A stretch of 64,000 bases of DNA from Phytomonas francai (GCA_001766655.1 MJCC01000002.1:1013366-1077365); one strand, 5' to 3'; numbered from the stretch's first letter, positions 8,101 to 18,319 are shown. Notes: generated by a model from the sequence alone, not told the origin. A program made the numbers and translations.

Positions 8101-9543
8101 ATGACCATAACTCATTTTAACGTGGGTTCATCAAAAGAAACCAGGGAAACCTCACGGCTTATGAACCCTTGGATTGTATTGTTAATTACGATTGCTGTGC
8201 GTCTCGCCGCCTCAGTAGGCTACGAAGTGTTTGTACGAGCTTCAACCGAGCCTTTGGTGTTTTACCCGCCACGGCAGATTACTTTGAGTTCAATATTGCC
8301 CCAATCTGAGCTTGCGCCGCGCACTCTCGCCTACCACGCCGCCAGCGGCGAAAGGACCTTACCGCAACTACTACTTCGATTTTCCATTATTTCCGCGCCT
8401 TTGGATGCTGCGGTGTGGCGCGAGGTAGCCTTTTTGCGCTCGCACTTTGCCGACGCCGGGATTCCCGATTACCTGCTCTCGGTCGCGCCGTGGTACGCGC
8501 GATATTTGCCGCCCTTTCTTGCATGTCGTCCCTGGCCGGTGCTGTGGCTTAGCCTGTGCGACGGTTTGACAGCCTTTTTGATGGCTGGCTGGCCCGCCTG
8601 CACGCCAGCCCTCCTCTACGCCGGCTTCGTGCTCAACCCACTGATGCTTCTGCCTACCGTGTGCGAATCCATCATGTCGTTGGAGTGGTTGCTGCTAGCA
8701 ATCGCGATGAAAGGGTGCCGACATCGGCGGAAAAGTATGTGGATGTTTCTCCTTGCCGTGTTGGCGTCTGTTGCTCTCGGCAGCAGCTTTTTGGGAGTTC
8801 TTGTGATGTTGCTCTATCCGGTTGGAACGCGTAGCTGTCGCTTGGCAAGGGGGTCGGGTGTAGCCCTTTGCCTCTTAGTGGGTATCTATGCCTTACTCTA
8901 TCATTTCTATACCAAAGAGGTTTTTAAGCGTTCTGCTACTTTCGCTCCTCCTGATCACAGCACGATGTGGTATGTAAGGCAGTCTGTTTTGCCGTTCTTA
9001 GAAAGATGCCTTGAAGTAACCCATGTTATGTTGCCAGCGTTAATAACGCTTCCTACCGCAATGGCGATTCCACCGTTCGCGACCGCTGAGACCTCTTCCT
9101 CTAAGCACATCCCGCTTGTTTCGGATATCAAGGGTTTTCTGGTTAGCTTTGCGATAGCTATCTCCGTGCTGCATCGCAGTTCCTTGACGCTACCCTTTTG
9201 CTGCTTTGTGGTGCTGATTATGTACTCTAACCGGACGGCTACCGGCGCCGCGGCACCCACAGGAGTCAGGGGGGATCATTCTGCAGAGAAGAAGCCTTTT
9301 GGGCTCTCGTTTGGTGGTAAATTGAATATGTTTCTTCCTGTTTACACGTTTCTCATTACGGTGCCGGCAGTATGGGGATTATATGTCACCTATGGAATTT
9401 GGGAAGCGTTAAATATGAATTGGATGTTTTTCTTTAACATATTATTTCTACTCGGTTGTGTTTCATATTTGGCGATTTGGATGGATGCCGTTATCTCTGA
9501 AGTCATTGATCGAGAAACTAGTGAAAAGTCTGAAGCCATATAA
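8101..9543 (+). CDS. Polytopic membrane protein, PIG-U-like (possible GPI-transamidase component)
   Basis: 480 residues with roughly nine or more hydrophobic segments: about 21-40, 140-165, 170-200, 215-240, 255-270, 300-325, 345-380 and two near the C-terminus. The pattern recalls PIG-U/CDC91, a subunit of the ER complex that attaches GPI anchors: an N-terminal membrane helix and luminal loop, a conserved FVLNPLMLLPTVCESI stretch, WYVRQSVLPFLERCLE where PIG-U has its 'Wyff.E.F..fr' helix, and a C-terminal NMNWMFFFNILFLLG...WMDAV like the 'nANFyfa......D.l' end. Trypanosomes use a transamidase with divergent subunits TTA1 and TTA2, and this could be one. An ATG at 8161 (MNPWIVLL) would start nearer the first helix. 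The membrane nature is certain; the PIG-U link rests on patterns only. Confidence 0.5.
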   Translation: MTITHFNVGSSKETRETSRLMNPWIVLLITIAVRLAASVGYEVFVRASTEPLVFYPPRQITLSSILPQSELAPRTLAYHAASGERTLPQLLLRFSIISAPLDAAVWREVAFLRSHFADAGIPDYLLSVAPWYARYLPPFLACRPWPVLWLSLCDGLTAFLMAGWPACTPALLYAGFVLNPLMLLPTVCESIMSLEWLLLAIAMKGCRHRRKSMWMFLLAVLASVALGSSFLGVLVMLLYPVGTRSCRLARGSGVALCLLVGIYALLYHFYTKEVFKRSATFAPPDHSTMWYVRQSVLPFLERCLEVTHVMLPALITLPTAMAIPPFATAETSSSKHIPLVSDIKGFLVSFAIAISVLHRSSLTLPFCCFVVLIMYSNRTATGAAAPTGVRGDHSAEKKPFGLSFGGKLNMFLPVYTFLITVPAVWGLYVTYGIWEALNMNWMFFFNILFLLGCVSYLAIWMDAVISEVIDRETSEKSEAI

Positions 9544-10143
9544 CGTACAGACACACATACAGACACACAATATATATATATATTTATATATATATATATA
9601 TGTGTGTGTGTGTTGTGTTTTGTTTCCATTGAATAGGATTTAATATCAACATGTGGCGAAACTAGATTTTATGATTCTTCTTTTGAAGCACAAGTGGTTG
9701 GTTTCAATTGAATAGCACTTTTTCCGGTGTCACCCATTTTCATCATCCCCCCCCCCTTCCTTCCCCTTATCTTACTGGCTACTTGCGGCTTTTTTTAAAA
9801 ATCTGAACATCACAAATGCACAACACCTTTTTCCTCTTGTCTCTGTTGCGTTACTCAATATTTCAATAGTTATTTATACAGTTACTTTTTGTATGAGGAA
9901 ATCAATATCACTTTAAAGAAGCAGAGTTAAACAAAGACAAACTCGTTCTATTTTTAGTCTCTGTGCCTCTAGCATAGTAGATCGCGTAGCTTTCTATTCA
10001 TTTTTAAACTCCCTCAGGGTTATTTCAAGAAGCATACCCTTTGGGTGGACGTGCATGGTAGTAAAGGTGCCATTACCAACGTGAATGAGTATTCTTTCTG
10101 TGATCTAAAGTTTACCCCTGATTTTATCTAAAGACCTTAATCG
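9544..10143. other. Intergenic spacer
   Basis: No gene seen. It begins with a compound repeat (9551-9613) and contains C and T runs. A pyrimidine tract ending ACTCCCTCAG gives a good acceptor at 10016-10017. Confidence 0.6.
9551..9613. repeat. Compound CA / TA / TG microsatellite, self-complementary
   Basis: CA-rich bases (9551-9569), alternating T/A (9570-9600) and TG repeats (9601-9613) follow one another, so the two ends can pair around the TA core. It lies directly after the stop of the preceding gene. Confidence 0.9.
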
Positions 10144-10839
10144 ATGCCCGCATCACGGCTTGGTTCCCGAAACAGCCGGCTATTCAGTCATTGCGGCACA
10201 AGACAGGATGTTTTCTACAAAAAAGACCGCCGTCTAACGCTCCCAAGTCTGCTATGTATCTCCATTCTTTTGATCCTTCTTTTCAGTGTTTACCCTGCTG
10301 CAACCGCATCCATGTTGGACCACTCGTCCTCGTCTGCTTCAAGCGCGAGCGGCGATGGGTTTCTCGGCGTGTCGGCCAGCCGGCCCCCCCCGCACGCGGC
10401 GTCCCGCAGCAAAGCCAGTGCCGCCCCCCCCTCCGTTCCCCCGGTGCTATCCCTCGCGAAGGCCTGTCGGACGGAGATCCAGCTCTACTGCGGGAATTCG
10501 TCGCTGCACCCGCTGCAGTGCCTTCTCGAGCACTACTACGCCGTCCGTGACACGAACGCGCCCAGGATGACCGACGTCTACTCCGAGTTGTGCCACACCT
10601 GGCTGAACGCGCGCGACGTGTGCGTGACGTCGCTGCGTCAGCACTGGGACAAGCTTTGCGGGGATGAGGGCTATGCGATGAACGTCCGGGAGTGCCTACG
10701 ACGGGTCCCACCGCCTCTCTTGCCCGAGGCGTGTAGGGAAAGTGATTACTACCACAGCGTTCGTCTCGCTGGAAGGCTTCGCCAAACATTATTCGATCAT
10801 GCCCGGGAATCTGCGAACATGGAGGCAAGGGGAAAATAG
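10144..10839 (+). CDS. Membrane-anchored Cys-rich protein with GLG1-like repeats
   Basis: 231 residues. A basic N-terminus (about 1-33) is followed by one hydrophobic helix (about 34-55), giving a signal anchor, then a Ser/Pro/Ala-rich stretch. The C-terminal half carries regularly spaced cysteines in the style of the GLG1/ESL-1 Cys-rich repeat: ACRTEIQLYCGNS...LQCLLEH, then ELCHTWLNARDVCVTSLR, then LRRVPPPLLPEACRESD. In animals such repeats form the luminal part of a Golgi glycoprotein. The arrangement suggests a luminal or extracellular disulphide-bonded domain. The middle of the gene is GC-rich, its ends less so. The function is unknown and the family link is moderate. Confidence 0.6.
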   Translation: MPASRLGSRNSRLFSHCGTRQDVFYKKDRRLTLPSLLCISILLILLFSVYPAATASMLDHSSSSASSASGDGFLGVSASRPPPHAASRSKASAAPPSVPPVLSLAKACRTEIQLYCGNSSLHPLQCLLEHYYAVRDTNAPRMTDVYSELCHTWLNARDVCVTSLRQHWDKLCGDEGYAMNVRECLRRVPPPLLPEACRESDYYHSVRLAGRLRQTLFDHARESANMEARGK

Positions 10840-12730
10840 AAGCCCCAGACCCAATTTCAAGGTGCAACAAGCCGAGCCGAAGAAGTTATTTCGACAACAT
10901 TCACTTTATCGTTATTTGTTCTTATGCTTCACAGAATGATCAACCCCAGTGACGGAAAAGTGCAATCTTCTGGATTCTTTTCACCGTTTTTATATTTTAT
11001 CTCTTTCGCCAGAATCTTCAAATTCCTTTCCTTTGTAAAGAGGGAACCCCATTTCAAATATCAAATCTGACTCATTGAGTGCAGTTGTTGTCGCTTTTGA
11101 GCAAAGAGAAGGGTGCAACCCCCAAAAAAAAATCGTTAAGAGGGATACAGAGTTATACCATGGATATATTTATGTATTTTTAATCCAATACCTTTTCCGA
11201 AGTTATCAAAATGTTTAGCATGCGAAACTTTTCGTTAAAGACATTAAGAGTTGTTTCTTTAACTGGTGAACCACATCTTCTTCATAGCTCGTCTTTTAAA
11301 AGTCATATATATGTAGACAAAGTTTTCACTTTATCTTGCTGATTTTTCGATGTCGAAAGGAATCTTTTTCTCACCTAAGTTTCGAATCTTCTTTTCAGAT
11401 TTCGTTGTTTTGCTTTAAAAAAAATGATGACAGAAAATTGACTTCTTTTTTCTTTTACCTTTCCCCCTCTATGTAGTGCACTATATCTTATTCTAGTACC
11501 ATGTGTTTGAGGTGCTTATTCCCCATTTCTTCTAATACACTAGAATATTTGCGACTTTGTACGAAAAGGAAAAGTATTTTAACACTGCCAGGATAGCGTA
11601 ATATCAGGCCAATATATGCACTACAGTGTCGATTTTTTTATTTAGACTAGTTAGTAATTTTCCCCGTTAACTTTAATATGCTTCTTCACATTTCTTGGAG
11701 ACATTATTTTGCGCAGTTTAAAATTATTTTCTTGTCAGATAAAATGGAAACGAACTGAAGCATAATTCATCTCTTTCTACAAATAGAGATTAAAAATATT
11801 TGTAGGTATGCAGTCCAGTTATTTGAATATGTTTCAATAAATCAACCGACGCATCTACCTCTTTTTTTTTACAATTTTATAAAACCTCTGTGGAAAAAGT
11901 AGTTCTAATTTTTTATCGCGAGAAATTCCATTTTTATTTATTTTGCTATTATTGGAGCTGTTTTTTAACTCCTCACCTTTTTTTTTTTTACACGCACGCT
12001 CGTATGATAAAAATGTCTCGCTTTATAATTTTAGAAGGAAGAACTATTGGGGTAAATAATTCCTTCACTTAATTTTAAAATTGTCTATATACACCTGTTC
12101 TACGTCTCCTGCCGTTGGTTTTCTCATTTTTTTCTGAAGCATATGATTGAAGGGAAGTAGTATACCAAATGGGAAAATACCATTGCTCCTTTTAAGCATC
12201 ATGTGGTTGGGTTAGAACGACAAGGAAGGAAAATATGATCATTTGTTTTACGAGGGAGGGGTCAATGTTGTGTTGCATGAATGGGAAGAGCATGCACACA
12301 CACAATAAATCTATATAAAGCAAAATATATGACTATATATCAATTTTATTAGCCTATTATCGATTTATTTAAGCTTAACCTTAAATATATTAAGCTTTTT
12401 CTTTTTTTTAATTCGATTTTTTAGTTTTATCTGCCCTTCCCTCAGTATAAAGAGCTGTAATTATTTTAACCAATCCTTTCAAAAATATACATGCAGACCT
12501 GAACAAAAGGTTGGAAATACACCCTTACAAATGTTACAATCTGAGCCTGCTTTTGTCCTATAAAATTCGGGCGTCTTTTCATTTTTCAGAAGGATCACAA
12601 AGATTGGTTTTAGCGCATGCCAATACTTACATTTATGTGCTTCGAAGAATATCTCTGACTTTCTCTTTGCTGCGCTCGCGATGGGATATTTGGTATGCAA
12701 TGAGCTCAGACCGTGAGGATGACGGCGATC

Positions 12731-12772
12731 GACAGAATGTGTATGATATACACCGTATACTTTGCTTCTGTC
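12731..12772 (+). other. Imperfect hairpin of unknown meaning
   Basis: GACAGAA at 12731-12737 pairs perfectly with TTCTGTC at 12766-12772. Inside it GTGTAT (12739-12744) pairs with ATACAC (12748-12753) around a 3-base loop. The right side has a 12-base bulge. It could be part of a small RNA, but no C/D or H/ACA box set could be placed with it. Confidence 0.4.
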
Positions 12773-12870
12773 ATTTTTTACACCCCTAAATAGGTGACGT
12801 TGGTATGTCCTCTAGTGTGTAAGACTTGTTCAGGATTTTTACAAAGAGTCACTTTTCTAATACTTTTAAT

Positions 12871-13005
12871 ATGTCTGACCTCCCTCTTCTTGCATGTATA
12901 GGATGCTATGTTTTTCCGTGCGAAAAGGTATTGCGTGTGGTCGTAGCCCCGAAGTTTTTAAGTATAGACCCTGACGTACACTACATCATGCCTACAGCGA
13001 AATAA
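12871..13005 (+). other. Short open frame, 44 codons, coding status uncertain
   Basis: An ATG-initiated frame begins MSDLPLLACIGCYVFPC and ends in DPDVHYIMPTAK. Codons look mixed rather than AT-biased like the surrounding spacer. It has no relative that I recognise. The pyrimidine tract before it is weak. It could be a microprotein, a fragment of a decayed gene, or chance. Confidence 0.2.
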
Positions 13006-13378
13006 ATCAGCGATTCTAAGGCAGCAATTATTCAAGAAGGAGGCTTTCAATGAAGGTTTTGATCCCACCTTTAACAGCGAACCAATTAAATGTATGAAAT
13101 ACTACTTTACCCCAACCAAACAACCTTTTCTTTTTGATTACAAATACTTTTAGGGCACTACAACCCCCTATTAAGTAGCATATTGTGTACTATAATCACA
13201 AAATCAGCTTTATTATATGCGAATGTTTTTCCTTTACAACACTTCATGGCCAAAGAAGATGGACTGATTTTTTCCCCATGTCCGTTATTTTTTTTATCCA
13301 AGATTATTAGATAAATCCTCCTTTTTATATGACGCACCCCCTGGAGATGCTGCGTGTGGTTTCTTCTGCTCGTTCGTC

Positions 13379-13498
13379 ATGGTAGGTGCCACCCCTGAGG
13401 ATAAAATACATTTTACAACAAGTTGCCTCGGGAAAATGCCCTTTTTACAGTCTTTGTACCTTCTTAATAAACATGAACCAGATCTTCCACTGAAATAG
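13379..13498 (+). other. Short open frame, 39 codons, coding status uncertain
   Basis: The ATG frame starts MVGATPEDKIHFTTSC and ends in HEPDLPLK. The same frame is open back to 13268 without another ATG. Amino-acid composition is protein-like. No family is recognised. Together with the frame at 12871 it may mark a relic gene. Confidence 0.2.
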
Positions 13499-14126
13499 AG
13501 GAAGGTTTCTTAGTTCTCGGCCTCTAGCATGCCATATAGGGAGGACCCCCTATGAATGCCTATTTTCCCTGCGTCACAGTCCATTTTTTCGCTTTTTGCT
13601 AATTGACATGTTTGAAGTGTTGTGCTATTCAAGGCTCGTGGGGGGCGGTGTGTGGGCTGCGTGAACGCCCTAAATTTTTATCAGACTCCCTTCACCCGTA
13701 TCTTCGAACTTTACACTCATCGGTGCGTGATTTCATGACGGGATACCCTATCTACGCTCCTTCACGCAGAGTTCCCTAGAGCTTCGTGAAAATAAGTTCT
13801 GTGCCGGTATTCAACACTGATGCAGTCTGTGTTGTTTGGGAAGTTTGTAAAGTGTTTTCATCAAAAAAAATAGTACCATAGCTTGCTGCATTCTACCTAG
13901 ATTTAGGTACCTCAGTTAACTGGTCTGGTGGTTTGAACAGCTAAAGCCTCTTGCTTCATTGCAATCACCCACGTGGCAGCACCGACAATTGGGGGACATA
14001 AAACCAATCTTCTACTATCATTTCCTTGTGTATTATGGGGGGAGGGAGGCTACCAGTTCCATAAAAAAGAAAATTTCATGTGCTTTTCCTTTTCTCTAAG
14101 GGATAGGGAACCAGTTCCTGTCATTC

Positions 14127-14393
14127 ATGTCCGGCAGACGAATATTATGGAATTTGCTACTGGAGGAAGGATTACATCGGTCCAAGCGAGTCAAATATCA
14201 TGGATCTTTCATGCGAAGAAAAGTAAAGTTTGTAGTCTGTTTTACAGATCGGGGAGGCTTCATGGTTCAGAGTGAAAGGCGAAGTTTGAGCCTCAAGCAT
14301 TCTCCCCAATTTTTCGCAGAAAAGCAAATCCTTAACCTTGACGCAACCAAACAGAGACCACTTTTTTTTTTTTTAGGATGTAATTGTCTTTGA
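14127..14393 (+). other. Open frame of 88 codons upstream of the KREPA4-like gene
   Basis: The frame starts MSGRRILWNLLLEEGLHRS and is basic throughout. In its favour, a tract ending CCTTTTCTCTAAG places an acceptor at 14099-14100 and this ATG is the first one after it. Against it, the frame runs through the T14 tract and AG at 14361-14376, which belong to the next gene's processing signals, so the poly(A) site would fall inside the frame. Status undecided, more likely not translated. Confidence 0.2.
14375..14376 (+). promoter_or_regulatory. Strong candidate trans-splice acceptor before the KREPA4-like gene
   Basis: C plus T13 (14361-14374) runs straight into AG. The next ATG, at 14379, is followed at once by TAA, a minimal upstream open frame. 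A second acceptor candidate is at 14473-14474. Confidence 0.5.
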
Positions 14394-14516
14394 TTAATCA
14401 GAGCAGACTAGCATTATGCCACCACTTCACTTCGCTTCTCCCTCCCCCCTCTCTCTGTGATGTCGCTTATGCAGAGTTTCTCGATAGCAGGGCAGTCATT
14501 TTCCGTTACATCGGTG

Positions 14517-15104
14517 ATGCGGAGCGCCACCCGCGTGGGTCTGAGCCCGAGGGCCTTTTTTTGCACCCTGCGCGAGGCGGTGGGGAGGGCGCGCGGGCTG
14601 GGCGTCCTGCGGGACGCGAGCGCCCCCCCGGCCGCGCCGCCCCCCCCGGGCTCCGCGCGGCGGCAGTGGCCCCTCCAGGCCAGCGCGCACACCGCCGACG
14701 GCCCCGTCCTCGCGGCCTCGCCCGGCGGCCTTAACGTGGCCCACGTCGAGGGCGTCGTGCGCGAGGTCGCTTGCGGGGCGGGCCGGGGCCGCAGCGGGCC
14801 GGAGGTCGTCGTGCAGCTGTGGCTCGACCCCGCGGAGGGCGGCGGGGGGGCCCCGCTGTCGGTGCGCTGCGGGCTGTTGCGGGAGGTCCCGGAGGCCGCG
14901 GCGGCCGCCGCCGGGGTCGCTGAGGGGGCCCTCGCCTGGTACGCCGAGCGCCTCCGCCGGGAGCTGAAGGGGCGGCGCGTCGTCGTGTCCGGGAGGATGC
15001 GCGTGGAGCAGCGGTATGACGCCGAGGCGGACAAGGTCGTCGAGGTCCCGTATATTCACCTGCCAAGCGACGGGCTGCACCTGTCGTACCACATCATTTC
15101 CTAG
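14517..15104 (+). CDS. KREPA4: OB-fold RNA-editing protein, KREPA4-like
   Basis: 195 residues from the ATG at 14517. The C-terminal part (about 75-190) looks like an SSB-type OB fold: GLNVAHVEGVVREV, a strand EVVVQLWLD, LSVRCGLL, then LKGRRVVVSGRMRVEQ and VEVPYIHLPSDG. These align with the same positions of the KREPA6 gene directly downstream. Editosome proteins KREPA1-6 share this fold, bind RNA and hold the 20S complex together in the mitochondrion. From memory KREPA4 and KREPA6 are also neighbours in T. brucei. The start at 14517 gives a clean presequence (MRSATRVGLSPRAFFC) and follows an AG at 14473-14474 after the C/T tract at 14429-14456. ATGs at 14460 and 14469 are alternatives if the acceptor at 14375-14376 is used. 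The coding sequence is extremely GC-rich. Confidence 0.6.
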   Translation: MRSATRVGLSPRAFFCTLREAVGRARGLGVLRDASAPPAAPPPPGSARRQWPLQASAHTADGPVLAASPGGLNVAHVEGVVREVACGAGRGRSGPEVVVQLWLDPAEGGGGAPLSVRCGLLREVPEAAAAAAGVAEGALAWYAERLRRELKGRRVVVSGRMRVEQRYDAEADKVVEVPYIHLPSDGLHLSYHIIS

Positions 15105-15471
15105 CCATGCGCTTCGCGCATCAACCCCGCGGGGAAAGGGGCTCCGCTTCGGCAGGTGAAGATATGCAGTATGTCGTCGCTATTGCATGTATGATAAAAG
15201 GAAGTCGTGGGGCTTTTAGTTGCATCCACATTATATATATATATATATATATATAATGAATCTATTCTTCAGTAGCTTAAGAAGGGATACCCAATGATTA
15301 TGTATCGATAGATACGCATTATTCTCTTGCCTATATCTCATAAGAATACATGGGTGGGGTGGGGTGAGGAAATTACCAGCTACTGAACTCTTTTGTTTTT
15401 GTTTTGGAGATCTACTAGATTTTAGATTTAGGTTGTTTTACAAGTGATATTTTTTGTGGCATTTTATAGCG
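15105..15471. other. Intergenic spacer with (TA)n tract
   Basis: No gene seen. A (TA)n run spans 15232-15255. The acceptor for KREPA6 is probably the AG at 15468-15469, leaving a two-base leader before the ATG, or the AG near 15443. Confidence 0.55.
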
Positions 15472-16080
15472 ATGTTAGTTCGCGCTCGCACACGTGCGGT
15501 CCCGTTTGCATGCACAGCACTCAGACGGTCTCACTTTTTCCCCCTATCCACCCCATTGAGGTTTCATACGTCTAACTCAGATGGGCCAGTAAGCGCACCA
15601 CCACCACCACCACCGCCACCTTCGTCTGCTGAGCAGTTTCGTGTGCCTCCCTCAAAGAGGCGAGATACTATCAACAGCGTAACTTTGGTCGGCGTTGCGC
15701 ACGACATCCAAACGGGGTACGTCTTTGAGGACGCCGTTACCCAGTTCACACTCACAACTACCAGCCTTAATACTACAAACCCAACTCAGGAGTGTGTCGT
15801 GGAGAAAGACCACCACACGATCCGCTGCTTTGGCGACATCTTCTCACAAGAAATCAAAAATAAGCTGAAGGAGGGTAGCGTTGTGTGTGTGAATGGGCGC
15901 CTGCGGCTGAACCCACAGTTGGAGCCCTCGTGCAATAAGTACTTTTACTTTCCCTTTATCCATGTGCAACCCCCTTATGGCCAGGTTATGCTTCTTTACG
16001 GTGACCGCCGTGCACCGCCTTCTCCTGTGGAAACGCCGAACGGTGAAATTGGATCTAACTCTCCAGAAGAAGGCAAATGA
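15472..16080 (+). CDS. KREPA6: RNA-editing complex OB-fold protein KREPA6
   Basis: 202 residues. The N-terminus is a mitochondrial presequence ([20 protein letters not shown]), followed by a run of eight Pro and then an SSB-like OB fold covering about 65-180: [61 protein letters not shown] and [12 protein letters not shown]. This is the highly conserved C-terminal OB fold of KREPA6 (MP18), the smallest and central A-protein of the 20S editosome, which binds guide and mRNA and contacts the other KREPA subunits. An upstream in-frame TTG at 15454 is not used as a start in kinetoplastids, so the ATG at 15472 is chosen. The polyproline run is probably species-specific. Confidence 0.85.
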   Translation: MLVRARTRAVPFACTALRRSHFFPLSTPLRFHTSNSDGPVSAPPPPPPPPSSAEQFRVPPSKRRDTINSVTLVGVAHDIQTGYVFEDAVTQFTLTTTSLNTTNPTQECVVEKDHHTIRCFGDIFSQEIKNKLKEGSVVCVNGRLRLNPQLEPSCNKYFYFPFIHVQPPYGQVMLLYGDRRAPPSPVETPNGEIGSNSPEEGK

Positions 16081-16700
16081 GAGAATTATTTCGGAATAAG
16101 GGCAATTTAACGTTCATTATGGACTCCATTCTGGGGTCGTCTTGTTCTTAAGGGCTTAGTGGTATTCACATATATTTAATAGACGTCTGTGATGGACTCC
16201 CCCCCCCCGCAAAAAAAAAGGATAATCCCTTTTTACTGTCTGCAATCTTTGCCCTTCAATTTTCTCTTTGCTTCACAGCATTTCACCTGTTCCTTTCATT
16301 TATACCCGCAGGAGGGGGCATTTTTTATTGACAGGAAAAGGCTTGTCATTATATTCCTTGTTTCACTGCACACGCAATCTGAACACAAAGAGAATAACCT
16401 CGCTAGTTTACAAGAATCTCAGCTTGTGATCCCCTTTAGAAATCTCTTTTTATCTTTCTCAGCCTGATCGTTTCCATTCCTCGTAGGTAAAAAGAGGTCA
16501 GGGGAGGTGAACGATCTTTTAGTGTAAGGACTGAGCAACCCGCAGAGACAGCTAGTACGCACAAGTGGGCCTTGCTTAGCAACTAGATTCTTATTACTAG
16601 AGGGAGGAAGCGGCAAAATTATCTAACACACCTCTCTTGTGCGGCCCTGAAAGATTGTGATCTGCAACGTAGGTCATTGTTTTTGTCTATATCCAAAACC
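16081..16700. other. Intergenic spacer
   Basis: No gene supported. Short T/C-rich stretches occur and the acceptor for CFAP410 is not clear; the AG at 16488-16489 after TTTCCATTCCTCGT and the AG at 16671-16672 are candidates. Confidence 0.5.
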
Positions 16701-17447
16701 ATGTTGACCGAGCAGATGATTCTAGAAAAGACCAACGTCCAGAAGCTTGAAGAGGTCCGCCGCCTCAATTTGTGGGGAAAGGGTCTGAAGGATGTTTCGA
16801 TTGTCATGAAACTCAAGAATATCGAGGTTATGGCATTTGTAGCAAATAAGATTTACTCTTTGAGACCCTTTGCGTTGTGCACCACGCTGCAGGAGCTTTA
16901 TTTGCGTAAGAATGATGTCGAAGATCTTCGAGAGGTTTTCTTTTTGAGACACCTAACGAGGCTGCACACGCTGTGGCTTACGGACAATCCGTGCGCGAAA
17001 CACCCGAAGTACCGCGAGTTTGTTCTGCACTGGTGCCCGGCGCTAGAGAAGCTAGATAGTGTGGAGGTTTCGCCTGAAGAGCGTGCCGCCGCAAAAGAAT
17101 CAATGTCGCAGAAAGTAGTGGAGGATATTATGGGCTACGACATGGGGTTGGCGGCCACGACACCGGTTCCTGGAAAACTAGAAGACTCACGAGTAGGTAT
17201 GAAATCACTCCACTCGTCATCCTTGCGAGACCAGCCGAAAAGGTTGAGTGTAACCAAGGAGCATCATGCAGATGACGACGTGGCGAACCATACCAGGCCA
17301 GGAGTTCAACGTGCTATGCTGACTGCCATCGTGGCATTGCTTCCCGAGTTGACACTGGACTCTCTAGAGATGCTGGAGCAGGAGGTTCGTGATCATGTTG
17401 AAATGCAAAAGGCAGAGATTAAGAAGCTGCCATCCGATTCCTCATGA
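16701..17447 (+). CDS. CFAP410: CFAP410 (C21orf2) leucine-rich-repeat ciliary protein
   Basis: 248 residues. The N-terminal 135 residues match the CFAP410 LRR domain closely: VRRLNLWGKGLKDVSIVMKL, VMAFVANKIYSLRPF, LQELYLRKNDVEDLREVFFL, LHTLWLTDNPCAKHPKYREF and the LRR cap LEKLDSVEVSPEERAA. A linker of about 70 polar residues leads to a C-terminal helix pair, RPGVQRAMLTAIVALLPELT with LEMLEQEVRDHVE, corresponding to the small helical oligomerisation domain known at the end of CFAP410. The protein acts at the basal body and cilium; in humans it works with NEK1 and is mutated in ciliopathies. Upstream in-frame TTG codons at 16677 and 16683 are not starts; the first ATG is 16701, with another at 16716. 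Confidence 0.88.
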   Translation: MLTEQMILEKTNVQKLEEVRRLNLWGKGLKDVSIVMKLKNIEVMAFVANKIYSLRPFALCTTLQELYLRKNDVEDLREVFFLRHLTRLHTLWLTDNPCAKHPKYREFVLHWCPALEKLDSVEVSPEERAAAKESMSQKVVEDIMGYDMGLAATTPVPGKLEDSRVGMKSLHSSSLRDQPKRLSVTKEHHADDDVANHTRPGVQRAMLTAIVALLPELTLDSLEMLEQEVRDHVEMQKAEIKKLPSDSS

Positions 17448-18319
17448 TGTCAAAAGAAAGGGCATATATATATATATATTGTACGATTATATTAGTCTTG
17501 CTCTTCCAAGTGCGAGGTGTTCCTATACAGAGACATATGCAAACTGTGTGTTGATTTACAACAGTTCGATGTTTGACTTGGTTTTTATCTTCCCCTTACT
17601 CACCTACAAAAGAACAAGTGGCCGTGTATTCTCTCCGAAAATTCTGCTCTAGTGTGAAACTATGTGGTTCGATGATATCAATATGGGAGAGGGATGTAAA
17701 TATGGGGTATTTCTCAACGGGGTTGTTATTGGGAAAATCAGGATGATTTCCAATCATTCTTCTTTTCATTTCCCATAACTGTGTTGTTTTTTGTAGTCCC
17801 CCAGGCCTTGCTTGTGAAATTTCCATTAAGCCAGTGCTAAGCACTGTGGCTATATAATAATTATCATGTGTTTTCGGATATTTTGGGCATCTTAGGGTCG
17901 CTATGTCTCTTGTCTTCAAAATTGTCTTTTACAGCTTAGTATTTGTTTTTCATTCCGATCTCTTTGTTTCCCTTGAATGCATTTTGACAAAGGATAATTT
18001 CATGCTTGGGTGTGTTTCGATAAGCAATAATAGGTGTTTTTTTTTTTGTAAGAACTTAAAGGAAGGGGAAACCATTTTTCACCTTATAAGCTTAATATTG
18101 AACCCATCCAAACGTCCGGTTAATTTTTATTTTATTCTAGGATAATTTACTCAACTATAGACCCTCAAGCGATAATAAATTGCAATCAATAATAAAGTAT
18201 TAATTGTAGAATCATCTCTCGGAAGTCTATATACCTACACACTTATTATTTTTATTTTTATCAGAAAATATTTTATACGGTAGAAGCAGTAAGAAGCGGC
18301 AAAGTGTCTAGTAGTCAAA
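17448..18319. other. Intergenic spacer with splice signal
   Basis: A short (TA)n run lies at 17464-17479. An 80-codon frame at 17903-18145 is hydrophobic and T-driven, so not accepted. TTATTTTTATTTTTATCAG gives a strong acceptor at 18263-18264. Confidence 0.6.
18263..18264 (+). promoter_or_regulatory. Predicted trans-splice acceptor of the MAPK gene
   Basis: A T-rich tract from about 18243 runs into TCAG. The leader is 55 bases and contains no ATG before 18320. Confidence 0.65.

Larger units (their letters stand above)
10840..14516. other. 3.7-kb spacer without a firm gene
   Basis: 10840-12500 is AT-rich and featureless apart from T runs. From about 12500 to 14400 the GC content rises and several short open frames and a hairpin occur, listed separately. 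No tRNA, snRNA or rRNA was recognised, and no transposon ends or long repeats were seen. Confidence 0.55.

Noticed and set aside
10840..14400. Search for mobile elements, spliced-leader genes, rRNA or CRISPR-like arrays in the long spacer
   Set aside because: No terminal repeats, reverse-transcriptase frame, spliced-leader exon, rRNA stretch or regular repeat-spacer array was seen here or elsewhere in the window.
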